Positions 1 through 8,392 of a stretch of DNA of 33,278 bases are shown here, piece by piece. Within the stretch, counting starts at the first letter, position 1. Each line of letters opens with the position of its first letter. Origin of the DNA: JBFFSQ01 sp041572275. Lineage in GTDB: Bacteria; Pseudomonadota; Gammaproteobacteria; SZUA-229. The notes beneath the pieces were generated by a model. The model worked only from the letters and a program-made list of their open reading frames with translations. It ran no database searches and was not told the origin of the DNA. The translations under genes were made by a program, and so were the position numbers. Location of the stretch: contig JBFFSQ010000008.1 of NCBI GenBank assembly GCA_041572275.1, forward strand, positions 1 to 33,278, in the 5' to 3' direction.

Positions 1-121
1 ATCTTTTTTATATAGCACATACTGGAGGATTAGTAACAAACTAGCCTGTTGTTAATTGATCATTAGGTTAATTGGAATACAAGTGTGCTTTCTCTGAATT
101 CATTAAAGCAATGATAATAAT

Positions 122-162
122 CACCAGGATACTGGCTATTCTGAAAAATAGTGGTGCTTTTT
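122..162 (+). terminator. Possible weak Y-shaped terminator
   Basis: The first 251 bases hold no gene I can support. Within them, CACC at 122-125 can pair with GGTG at 153-156. The enclosed bases can form two small hairpins, one with a CTATT/AATAG stem, and five T residues follow at 158-162. This could end a plus-strand gene lying left of the window. The stems are short and AT-rich, so the call is weak. Confidence 0.2.
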
Positions 163-251
163 AGATAGATTTTGCGTCGTTATTTGATTTCCTTAGTATT
201 ATTTGAACATAAGAATTTATCAATATATTTGATTGTTACTAATTAAAAGTA

Positions 252-1295
252 TCAGGGTCTGGACCCAGCAAGGTCACGTAAAGCAATACCTCTCAATAGA
301 CGTCCAAGAATATCAGAACCAGTAATAACGCGTTTTTCTTTTGACCATATCAGTATTAAATCATCATCAATAACATCATCTATTTCAGATTTTGGGTATA
401 CTTTAAGACCAGAAAGGACTTTCCCAAGAAGTTTATTTTCATCATTGACAAGAATTGGTCGATGACAGTAAATTTGAGGATTGATTGGTTCTTTGCCAAA
501 CAACACGTTACGAAGAAATGCATTTGCGTTTAATACCATATAAGGATTATTGAGTTTATCCACAATAATCACCCATTTTTTACCCGAGCTGTTTATGTGT
601 AGCAAAAAAGGATCCTGACTATGGCGTTCAAATGAAGGGAATTTCGGTTTACCCCCGATTTCTGGGAGACATATTATGCTTTCAGGGTCGACATATTCGC
701 CTTCCTGTGTAACGGAAATATCATCTAGCGCTAAAAAGTTTAATGCGCCAATACCTTCCAGGCGATCTACATCCGTTTCCTCAGCTTCGATGTGTTTGTG
801 AATTAAGGAACGTAAATCGCGCTCCTTGAAATAACGTATACCCTCTTCGCCTAACCACCAGTCAAGTATAATAGCACTGGGTTTTGCAACTGGAAAAAGT
901 AGCCATTGGTAAAAGCGTAATAAAGGCGCTAACATCGAACCCATTCGCATAGCATGTCGTGAGAAATATGCTTGTGGTGCAATTTCACCAAAAAATGTAA
1001 TAAGAACGGTCGAAAATAAAAAAGCAGTTAAACCGGCCATAACTGAATTAGATAACAAGGTCAATAGAACATTGATAGCCACATTACCCCAGAGTATCGT
1101 TGTCAGTAGAAAGTTAAAATCCTTTCGCAAGGCAAGAATTGTTTTTGCAGAAGGATTACCAGTGGATGCTTCTACTTCAAGACGTAATCGACTAATGCCT
1201 AACAGTGCTAGATTTAAACCAGAGAACATGGCTGATTGTGTAATACAAAACAAAATACCCAGCCAAACAAGTGTGTTAATAGGGATTGTATCCAC
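252..1295 (-). CDS. CNNM (DUF21) membrane protein with degenerate CBS region
   Basis: This 347-residue inner-membrane protein begins with a CNNM/DUF21 transmembrane domain (about residues 1-150). Its first helix carries SGLNLALLGISRLRLE, a variant of the SGSExAL signature of Mg2+/Co2+-exporting CNNM/CorC proteins. The usual Glu is Asn here. The C-terminal half resembles a strongly diverged CBS pair ('KKWVIIVDKLNNPYMV', 'PILVNDENKLLGKV'), and I see no CorC_HlyC domain at the end, unlike the three larger paralogues in this window. The start codon is GTG, supported by AGGA eight bases upstream. It is divergent from the marC-family gene. A cation-transport role follows from the family; the substrate is unknown. 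Confidence 0.8.
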   Translation of the reverse strand: MDTIPINTLVWLGILFCITQSAMFSGLNLALLGISRLRLEVEASTGNPSAKTILALRKDFNFLLTTILWGNVAINVLLTLLSNSVMAGLTAFLFSTVLITFFGEIAPQAYFSRHAMRMGSMLAPLLRFYQWLLFPVAKPSAIILDWWLGEEGIRYFKERDLRSLIHKHIEAEETDVDRLEGIGALNFLALDDISVTQEGEYVDPESIICLPEIGGKPKFPSFERHSQDPFLLHINSSGKKWVIIVDKLNNPYMVLNANAFLRNVLFGKEPINPQIYCHRPILVNDENKLLGKVLSGLKVYPKSEIDDVIDDDLILIWSKEKRVITGSDILGRLLRGIALRDLAGSRP

Positions 1296-1431
1296 TAATT
1301 AAATCCTGCTAAATTGTGTTGATTGAAACATCATTTGACTGCGCTCTACATGCAGAGTTGATTTATGTTTTGGATAAAAAATACTAATATGGATCCTATA
1401 TTGATTTTTGTTGGTTGCCTAGTCAAATAGA

Positions 1432-1459
1432 TTGAATAGCCTATTTGATTATTTATAAC
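1432..1459 (+). promoter_or_regulatory. Candidate sigma-70 promoter for the marC-family gene
   Basis: TTGAAT (1432-1437) and TATAAC (1454-1459) lie 16 bases apart within the 178-base divergent gap. Transcription would begin only a few bases before the ATG at 1474, and no Shine-Dalgarno sequence is visible there. If this promoter is real, the mRNA would be nearly leaderless. Confidence 0.3.
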
Positions 1460-1473
1460 TCATATAACTTTAG

Positions 1474-2118
1474 ATGCATCTTATGGAACATTGGACCGAA
1501 TATACACGTTTCTTAATGGCTCTTTTCATTATTCTTGATCCATTCGCTGCAGTGCCTATATTTCTGATACTAACAAAATCCTATACTGCAGATGAGCGAA
1601 GACGGATTGTTAATATTGCAGCTATTACGGTATTGGCAGTATTGATTGTGGCTTCACTGACAGGTGAAGCCCTGTTGCACGGGATGGGCACCAGCATGGG
1701 GTCATTTCGGGTCGGCGGAGGCATTGTCCTGCTACTAATGGCTTTAGCCATGTTGCGTGCCCAGACCGATGCCGTAAGATCAACGCCTGCTGAAGCGGCT
1801 GAAGCTGAAGACAAAAGCGCAATAGGCGTAGTTCCGTTAGCGATTCCTCTACTGGCTGGGCCAGGCTCAATTAGTACAGTCATTATCGCAATGAATCGAT
1901 CGGATACTGAATATCATTCCATTTTGATTGTTTTTAGCATATCACTAGTATGTTTTGTTCTGTGGCTAGTACTACGTATGGCGGGAGCAATAGGTAAAGC
2001 CTTAGGACCTATAGGGCTTAATATTGTCAATCGCCTGTTTGGCCTTATCCTGGCCGCTATTGCCGTTGAGATTATGGCTAATGGTCTTAAACAACTTTTT
2101 CCGGTTCTCGCAGGTTAG
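1474..2118 (+). CDS. MarC family (UPF0056) integral membrane protein
   Basis: A 214-residue protein with six hydrophobic segments in two sets of three, split by a hydrophilic stretch near residues 95-115. The N-terminal 'ILDPFAAVPIFLILT' and the central 'AIPLLAGPGSISTVI' are the hallmarks of the MarC/YchE/YhgN family. The family sits in the inner membrane and its substrate is not established; the old link to multiple antibiotic resistance was withdrawn. No clear ribosome binding site precedes the ATG at 1474, and another in-frame ATG follows at 1483. It is divergent from the CNNM gene and convergent with the next gene. Confidence 0.88.
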   Translation: MHLMEHWTEYTRFLMALFIILDPFAAVPIFLILTKSYTADERRRIVNIAAITVLAVLIVASLTGEALLHGMGTSMGSFRVGGGIVLLLMALAMLRAQTDAVRSTPAEAAEAEDKSAIGVVPLAIPLLAGPGSISTVIIAMNRSDTEYHSILIVFSISLVCFVLWLVLRMAGAIGKALGPIGLNIVNRLFGLILAAIAVEIMANGLKQLFPVLAG

Positions 2119-2214
2119 AACATATACCCTAAATCATTAACTGATACGAGTATATTAGAAAAAAATATTGATAAAAATGTACAGGTACTAATGTAAAAGT
2201 AGTCTGTTTCGAGT

Positions 2215-3867
2215 TCAGTTTTTTTGACTTTTAATCTGATCATTACCATTTTTTGTATCAATTGTTTTCTCAGGCTCAGATAATAACCTAAGCCAGGTTG
2301 GTAGCTTATGTTTACCAAAAGGATAATAGGCAACCAATATCAATAATGACAGGGTAATCAAATGAAATTCTGGATAGCGAAGAATCCATTCACCAAGCCA
2401 GTTTAATTGTAAAATTGGTAAGACAGCAAGCATCAGAATAAACGTCCACAATAGTCGAATAAATGCTATATGGTTACCGTGCAATTCCATGGCCGAAAAA
2501 AAACGATCAATCAATGATGTAATAATCACTATTGGTAAAAGAACTAAATGCCCATCAGTTGCCAGTGAGAAATAATCTAGTATCGATACCCCGATGACCA
2601 TGCCGATAGCAACTAGCGTAAAGATGATTGATAGGCGTGGGGTTCTTGACATTTCCTGATGAAATGTGGGGCGACCAAAATAGACTAATACTATTGTGAT
2701 TGCCAGTATAAGTACTGTTGTTTCAATTTCAGTATAGGTAATAGCTAAAGCCAGTATTGTCGGCGTAAATACACCATAGCTATGAAGGCCGACTACCTGT
2801 CGAATTATACTGCACAATAATGCCCCAAGTGGCAGCAGCATCAATAATGAAAGCTGATTTCGAGTTTCCACAGATAAGCGATCTAACATGAAAATCTGGT
2901 ACCAATGACCATGGATTTTATCATTTGCGCCGATGGTTACAGACATACGTTCGATCATAATGTCATTACTGGCAACGTAGTCACTAGAACTAACAGGTAA
3001 GCCTTTAATAGACGCAGAGACAATGCCGTCCCCATATTTATCTAATGCGATATAGTTTACCGGCAATTTATTGCGGTAGCCGAGACCTGGGTGATAACTA
3101 ATCCACTGATCATCAATATAAACTTCAACCCAGTAGTCAGGATAGGCTGATGGGTCATCCTGAAGCTTAAGACCCGTAATTACTCGGGAAGGGATGCCAG
3201 ATTTACGACATAAGGCGACCATGAGTAAGGCGCGCTCTCTGTGATTGGCTGAGCCTGAAGAAATTATATTGATTACAGTACGGATAGACGACGATTTAGA
3301 ATGAGGTAGTTGTTGAACGAATTCAAATATGCGTTCAGGTAATTTTTCATATACTGTTTTATTTAAGCCAGTATCTTTGTATATTTTTTCAAGTACAGGG
3401 TCTTCAAGTTGTAACCACTCATTATTAGAAAGAAATAATTGCAATTTTTTCGGATCTAATTTGCTTATGCTTGGTGCATGAAATTTCGGGTTTTGACTGA
3501 GTTGTAATGCATATTCAATACTAACCTGATAGGTTCCTGGTTTATTTGCACGCAATCTTATGCCACGTCTATTAATAGTGTCATGTTGCGGTGGTATAAT
3601 TCGTAATCCAGCATGGCTGAGATTCCTACTTATAAGGCGTATGTTTTCAGATTCATAGGGGGGCTGAATATTAATAATGGTACCTGCCTGCTTAATAGTA
3701 TGGATACCATCTAGAGTGATAAGCCAGTTTTCATCGTTGTGAACTTGCTGGCTTTTAAGAAATATATAGTGTGTAAATACGAGGGTAAAACCTGTAATGA
3801 GAAGATAGGTTGCAAATCGACGCATTTTATATCTAATTTCATGCTCAGCAGTTTTTTTAGTTTTCAT
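2215..3867 (-). CDS. Inactive transglutaminase fused to seven-TM domain
   Basis: A 550-residue protein with an N-terminal signal anchor (about 17-37), a periplasmic transglutaminase-like region (about 140-265), and a C-terminal block of about seven hydrophobic helices (about 337-515). It matches the 'inactive transglutaminase fused to 7TM' family, known from RimK-like amidoligase gene neighbourhoods. The fold is recognisable from ERALLMVALCRKSGIPSRV and 'DYWVEVYIDDQWISYHP'. All three catalytic positions are changed: Cys to His209, His to Asp244, Asp to His259. It therefore probably binds a peptide or polymer rather than cleaving or crosslinking it. It is divergent from the protease gene at 3991. 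No ATP-grasp ligase is in the window. The start has no obvious ribosome binding site; Met15 is an alternative. Confidence 0.82.
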   Translation of the reverse strand: MKTKKTAEHEIRYKMRRFATYLLITGFTLVFTHYIFLKSQQVHNDENWLITLDGIHTIKQAGTIINIQPPYESENIRLISRNLSHAGLRIIPPQHDTINRRGIRLRANKPGTYQVSIEYALQLSQNPKFHAPSISKLDPKKLQLFLSNNEWLQLEDPVLEKIYKDTGLNKTVYEKLPERIFEFVQQLPHSKSSSIRTVINIISSGSANHRERALLMVALCRKSGIPSRVITGLKLQDDPSAYPDYWVEVYIDDQWISYHPGLGYRNKLPVNYIALDKYGDGIVSASIKGLPVSSSDYVASNDIMIERMSVTIGANDKIHGHWYQIFMLDRLSVETRNQLSLLMLLPLGALLCSIIRQVVGLHSYGVFTPTILALAITYTEIETTVLILAITIVLVYFGRPTFHQEMSRTPRLSIIFTLVAIGMVIGVSILDYFSLATDGHLVLLPIVIITSLIDRFFSAMELHGNHIAFIRLLWTFILMLAVLPILQLNWLGEWILRYPEFHLITLSLLILVAYYPFGKHKLPTWLRLLSEPEKTIDTKNGNDQIKSQKN

Positions 3868-3990
3868 GTGTTACACAATTTATAATATTAGAAATAAAAG
3901 ATCCGATAATAGTTTATATCATTGATAAAGAAGATAAGCATCATCTATACTTAGATTTCAAATAAACTATTTCTACATTGTAGGGCCACG

Positions 3991-4479
3991 ATGCGCTATC
4001 TATTTATAATTACGCTTTTATACTGTCCTTATGTTACAGCTGAGACCTCAAAATCTATGACTATTGGCTGGGTAGAAACTGTACGAATACTACCAGAAGA
4101 GTTTGATCTTCAGGCTAAAATCGATACTGGTGCAGATAATTCGTCTTTGGGTATAGTAAATTCAAAGGATTTTATCCGTGATGGCCGTCAATGGATTCGT
4201 TTTACTGTTCGTAACAACAAGGGACAGACACAGGTATTTGAACGTCCATTTGAACGTTATGCTCTAATTAAACCGAAGCAGCCCGGGGCTATCAAACGCC
4301 CTGTCGTTAATATCTTGTTATGTGTAGGTGATCGAATGTTTCTGACACCTGTAAATCTAACGGAAAGAAAAAAATTTGCTTACCAGATGTTGATAGGTCG
4401 TAGTTTATTACAACATGGTTTTTTAGTAAGTTCTTCCAGTAAATTGACAACAACTCCCAATTGTAAATCGATAAAATAA
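3991..4479 (+). CDS. Retropepsin-like aspartic protease (RimB/Zn_protease family)
   Basis: A 162-residue secreted protein with a short signal peptide (about residues 1-17, ending YVTA). The catalytic motif is 'KIDTGADNSSLG', with the active Asp at residue 45. The family-typical 'KRPVVNILL' and 'YQMLIGRSLL' follow. Despite the older name 'ATP-dependent zinc protease', the fold is that of a retroviral-type aspartic protease, expected to dimerise. Homologues neighbour RimK-type glutamate ligases and the transglutaminase-7TM protein, which is divergently encoded here 123 bases away. Proteolysis of a peptide tag or of the partner protein is inferred. AGGG five bases upstream supports the ATG. Confidence 0.85.
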   Translation: MRYLFIITLLYCPYVTAETSKSMTIGWVETVRILPEEFDLQAKIDTGADNSSLGIVNSKDFIRDGRQWIRFTVRNNKGQTQVFERPFERYALIKPKQPGAIKRPVVNILLCVGDRMFLTPVNLTERKKFAYQMLIGRSLLQHGFLVSSSSKLTTTPNCKSIK

Positions 4480-4547
4480 CTTGCGGTTATAGTTTTCTCT
4501 ATTTATTCTAAGATGATAATTTATTAGTTATACATAAGCTACGAGCT

Positions 4548-6248
4548 TTATTTTACAGCACCTGATGAGTTATTTTGTAAATCACTATTTTTATATGATT
4601 CTTTTATGTCTGGTTCGGGTAACAGAACCTCGCTTGATGTATACAACTCATTCAGGTAGTGCATGGATTTAACCATCTGTCGAGACATACGTCGGATGCT
4701 ACTATTCTGATCAAGGATCTTAATTACTTCGGAAATCGGAGTGCGCAATTCTGCACCTGCATGCAGTAATTCAGCTTTTACATCATCATATTTTATCTGC
4801 AGGTGTTCCAGTTGTGCCTCACATTCCAAAAATGAAAAGCCTTCAATTTCGGGGTTACACAATTCCATCAGGTGAACAGTAGACAGTCGATAAGATGTAA
4901 TACTTTCCTGTAAAGCATTATCATTTAAAGAGTCTAACTCTATCTGCATTCTGGCGATCTCCCGTGCCTGGTTGGCACAGGCCAGTAGATGTTGTTCAGC
5001 GCGTAGTAGTTTTGCAAGTTGCCCCGAAACTTCCCCTGTAAGTACTCCCTTCCCTAGCCGAGTAATAAACTCAGCTACAGCATTCGATAGCTTAGAGACA
5101 ACCATGTGATCATTCTTGATGTGCTTAGCGGATTCAAATTCTGCACTCAATATCGCCATAGCCATGCGTCTGACAACACCCGCAATTCGTGTTAACTCTA
5201 ATGTCAGTGCATTAATTGCAAGTATGGGTGAAACTGCGACAGTCTTGTCCAGGTATCGTGGACGTCCTTCAATCTCCTCCTGGGTGATAAAGCGTTGTTC
5301 TAGAAACTGAGTTAAACGGTTGGTGATTGGCCACATCAGCAAAACGCCAAGGATATTAAAGGTCGTGTGGAACAATGCTAGTGTCACTGCGGGTATGTCC
5401 TCAAGACCCAGCAGTTCCCCCGTGATTTTTACCGTCCAGAACAATAATGGCAAAATTATTAACGCCACCATTCCAGTAACAACATTGAAAATGATATGTG
5501 CCGCTGCAACTCTTTTGGCATTTGGGGTTGCTCCAATCACAGCAATAGCCGCTGTCGACGTCGTACCCACATTGGCGCCTATTACCATGGCGGCAGCCGC
5601 ATATAGTCCCAATATGCCACCTGTAGACGCAGTTAGAGTAATGGCGATGGCGGCACTGGATGATTGGGTGAGTACCGTCATAAGAAAACCAATACCAAGA
5701 TAAAGAAAAACGCCCGCAATACCATCGATTGTTAATTTCTGAAGATCAACTGCAGTTGCTAAACCCTCAAAAGCGTCTTTGAGTACATCAATACCGATAA
5801 AGAACAATCCGAAGCCTACCAAAGCCAAGCCTAGAGGTGCTCGTCGACTGTCACCACCGGTTAGGCGCAATAGCATGCCAATACCTATCAGTGGCAGTGC
5901 AAAGGATTCCACATTGATTTTGAAGCCGATAATGGCCACTAGCCATCCGGTCATGGTTGTACCGATATTGGCACCATAGATAACACCCAGGGCCTGGTAC
6001 ATGGTGATAAGGCCAGCATTTACAAAACCGATAGTTGCGACCGTAATTGCGCTGGATGATTGCACTATGGCTGTAATAGAAAGACCGGAAAAAATACCGC
6101 GTAAAGGTGTACGGGTCCACTTGCCCAGTATGTCACGCAAGGCATGACCTGCAGCCAGCCTGAGACCATCGGTAATCATGTTTACTGCTAACAGGAACAG
6201 GCCAAGCCCACCAGCCAACATACCAATAAGAAAAAAACTGTTTTGCAT
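4548..6248 (-). CDS. Na+/phosphate cotransporter with PhoU-like tail
   Basis: A 566-residue inner-membrane protein of the Na/Pi cotransporter II (NptA/YjbB) family. The two inverted repeats each carry the QSSSA signature (residues 63-67 and 195-199) and a GAN[IV]GTT motif (92-98 and 224-230); these form the sodium and phosphate site in this family. From about residue 350 the protein is helical and hydrophilic, resembling a PhoU domain, as in bacterial YjbB, where it influences phosphate flux. It is the last gene of a four-gene minus-strand operon. Its ATG follows the mgtE stop by two bases with only a weak ribosome site, so translational coupling is likely. It may move phosphate in either direction. 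Confidence 0.92.
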   Translation of the reverse strand: MQNSFFLIGMLAGGLGLFLLAVNMITDGLRLAAGHALRDILGKWTRTPLRGIFSGLSITAIVQSSSAITVATIGFVNAGLITMYQALGVIYGANIGTTMTGWLVAIIGFKINVESFALPLIGIGMLLRLTGGDSRRAPLGLALVGFGLFFIGIDVLKDAFEGLATAVDLQKLTIDGIAGVFLYLGIGFLMTVLTQSSSAAIAITLTASTGGILGLYAAAAMVIGANVGTTSTAAIAVIGATPNAKRVAAAHIIFNVVTGMVALIILPLLFWTVKITGELLGLEDIPAVTLALFHTTFNILGVLLMWPITNRLTQFLEQRFITQEEIEGRPRYLDKTVAVSPILAINALTLELTRIAGVVRRMAMAILSAEFESAKHIKNDHMVVSKLSNAVAEFITRLGKGVLTGEVSGQLAKLLRAEQHLLACANQAREIARMQIELDSLNDNALQESITSYRLSTVHLMELCNPEIEGFSFLECEAQLEHLQIKYDDVKAELLHAGAELRTPISEVIKILDQNSSIRRMSRQMVKSMHYLNELYTSSEVLLPEPDIKESYKNSDLQNNSSGAVK

Positions 6249-6250
6249 AA

Positions 6251-7558
6251 TTACAACATTCCAGACAATAATGTGGCTATACCTAAGAAAGCAAAAAAGC
6301 CGACCACATCAGTTACTGTTGTCAGAATTATTGAGGATGATTGTGCTGGGTCCTGCCCTAATGATGACAGGATGACAGGAATAATTGCACCGGAAAAAGC
6401 GGCTGCGATCATCGCAATAACCATGGATATGCCTATCACCAGTGCAAGCCCCATAGATGAACTCCAGATGAACACACCAAATGACGTAAAAAGAGCAATG
6501 GCAACGCCATTGATAAATGCTGCACCGACTTCCTTTAAGGCAACACGAAACCATTGGCTGGTACCGATTTCCCTTAGCGCGAGGCCACGCATGGTAACAG
6601 CAAGGGCCTGGGCGCCCGTATTTCCAGACTGTCCAGCAACTACGGGTAGAAGCACAGCCAACGCGGTGAATTGTGCAATGGTTTGTTCAAATATACCCAC
6701 TACTGCCGCAGCTAAAAATGCGGTTAACAAATTAATTGTTAGCCATGGTAAGCGTTTACGCACAACAAATCCTACATGAGACAGAGCTCGTTCATCCCGA
6801 CTGGCACCGACCATGGTGAGCATATCAATGCTGCTTTCTTCACGTACCGCATCAACAAGCGCATCATAACGAATGATACCGATAAGCCGTCCTGTAATAT
6901 CGATAACTGGTAGGTCGGTGACTCGATGGGTTTCCAATTGTTCGACTACCTCTTCCCTTGTTGCAGTTGCTGTCACAAACCCTGGCACAGACTGCGCCAG
7001 TTCAATCAATTTTTGGTTACCGTCAGCAAGCGCTAGTCGATGCATCTCAACCATACCTTGCAGGTTCCCTTCTCTATCAATAATGTAAAGCTGGCGTGTA
7101 AAGTGCGGTTTGAATTTACGAATTCTATGCAAAACTTCCCTTGCGGTAAGAGATTCACTCAATGGTAGAAAACGTGGATCCATCAGTGCGCCTGCACTAT
7201 CTTCAGGGTACTGTACCAATGAGCTTAATTCGCGTTGTCTCGTGCTATCAACCAGTTGTATTTTTTTCTGGCGATCTTCCGCAGGCAACCTCACTAACAC
7301 TCGAGCCGTATAAACGGGATCACCCCGTTGCAGAATTTGCCGAACATTTTTCTCAGGCAGGTGTTGCAGTAAGGAAGTTGCGACATCCAGCATTAACCCA
7401 TCCCATAACTGAATCATGTCTGCTGGAGGCAGTGCCTGGAATAACTCAACAAGGTCCTCAAGAGACAGTTGATTTGCAGCTTGTTGCCCGGGTAATGGAT
7501 GTTGCCGTAGGAATGACTGGTTAAGGGCTTGAATAACGTGGAGAACATCTGTGCTCAT
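6251..7558 (-). CDS. mgtE: MgtE magnesium channel/transporter (copy 1)
   Basis: A 435-residue MgtE protein: helical N domain (about 1-130), CBS pair (about 135-255) and five-helix channel domain (about 275-435). The pore contains 'PVVAGQSGNTGAQ'. The last helix contains 'LTTVTDVVGFF', whose Asp417 corresponds to the selectivity aspartate of Thermus MgtE. MgtE admits Mg2+ and closes when its N and CBS domains bind Mg2+. Here the N domain is poorer in acidic residues than in the copy at 11037, so gating may differ. The start overlaps the preceding stop in TAATG, with GGGGAG upstream. It lies between the sensor-like gene and the phosphate transporter. Confidence 0.93.
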   Translation of the reverse strand: MSTDVLHVIQALNQSFLRQHPLPGQQAANQLSLEDLVELFQALPPADMIQLWDGLMLDVATSLLQHLPEKNVRQILQRGDPVYTARVLVRLPAEDRQKKIQLVDSTRQRELSSLVQYPEDSAGALMDPRFLPLSESLTAREVLHRIRKFKPHFTRQLYIIDREGNLQGMVEMHRLALADGNQKLIELAQSVPGFVTATATREEVVEQLETHRVTDLPVIDITGRLIGIIRYDALVDAVREESSIDMLTMVGASRDERALSHVGFVVRKRLPWLTINLLTAFLAAAVVGIFEQTIAQFTALAVLLPVVAGQSGNTGAQALAVTMRGLALREIGTSQWFRVALKEVGAAFINGVAIALFTSFGVFIWSSSMGLALVIGISMVIAMIAAAFSGAIIPVILSSLGQDPAQSSSIILTTVTDVVGFFAFLGIATLLSGML

Positions 7559-8391
7559 TATTTATCTCCCCTGTCCGTTCTTGCATTACCCAACAGGGCA
7601 TCTAACAACTGAGCCAGACTGAGCCAGTATAAACTTGCCAGAGATAGAAGATTATCTATTGGGTCTGGTGCGGTGGCTACGCCTGTTTCACCCAGGAATT
7701 CCTGCAGTCTTTTGTGATCAAGTACTCCAACTATTGTGTTGTCACGCTCGACTATGGGTAACCTGCGTCTCTGTATCCATCCAGGATGATTGAGTAATGT
7801 GGCCGAATTGACGTGTGCGAGTATTGGATGTGTTTTTCGACTCATAATGTTCCGGAGCCTGTCATGATGTTTTGAAATCAATAATTTTCCAAGATCGACC
7901 ACTCCAACTAATTGAAGTGTCTCATTAATAATATAGATTTCACACATTACCGGATGCTTAGCGTTCTCCACTCGTCGAAGGGCATCGGCCACTGTTATAT
8001 TTTCTGGCAATAAATCCACATCTGGATCAAGTAGAGCACCAACTGATGTTAAAGGATATGCGAGGTAACGATCGATCAAATGTCGGGTTTTGACTGATAG
8101 CAAAACCGATAGCTCTTTTTGCTTCTCAGCTTCCAGTAAACGATAAATGCGTGCAGCCGATGGTATCGGCAGTTCAGTCATTATTTTTGCCACTGTGGAT
8201 GGTAGCATTTTCACGAAACAGGCCGATGCTTTCTCCGGTAACATCGCGCTTATTACTGGTGTGCTTATTGATATCGATAATTCGTTGAATAAGGCAGCGA
8301 CATGATTATCAGCCAGCTTCTCAAGTACCCGTGCCGCGTCCACAGGATATGCTGTAAGAAACCCACGTGACAGAGGGTTATCCGCTTTCAT
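7558..8391 (-). CDS. Soluble MgtE N-domain/CBS protein lacking the channel
   Basis: About 277 residues that align by eye with the cytoplasmic half of the next gene. A helical MgtE_N-like repeat region is followed by 'AYPLTSVGALLDP' (compare 'QYPEDSAGALMDP' in MgtE) and two CBS-like motifs ('VGVVDLGKLL', 'IVGVLDHKRLQEF'). Where MgtE continues into its channel, this protein ends after one hydrophobic segment ('SLASLYWLSLAQLLDALLG'). It could be a regulatory subunit of the adjacent MgtE or channel; this is inference. An in-frame TTG lies at 8412, but AAGGAAG just ahead of the ATG at 8391 favours the shorter form. That start sits one base after the upstream stop. Confidence 0.85.
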   Translation of the reverse strand: MKADNPLSRGFLTAYPVDAARVLEKLADNHVAALFNELSISISTPVISAMLPEKASACFVKMLPSTVAKIMTELPIPSAARIYRLLEAEKQKELSVLLSVKTRHLIDRYLAYPLTSVGALLDPDVDLLPENITVADALRRVENAKHPVMCEIYIINETLQLVGVVDLGKLLISKHHDRLRNIMSRKTHPILAHVNSATLLNHPGWIQRRRLPIVERDNTIVGVLDHKRLQEFLGETGVATAPDPIDNLLSLASLYWLSLAQLLDALLGNARTDRGDK

Positions 8392-8392
8392 C

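Noticed and set aside
6243..6779. 178-codon open frame on the plus strand opposite mgtE
   Set aside because: It lies wholly antisense to well-supported mgtE and transporter sequence, is low-complexity in composition and matches no family; a shadow of codon bias.
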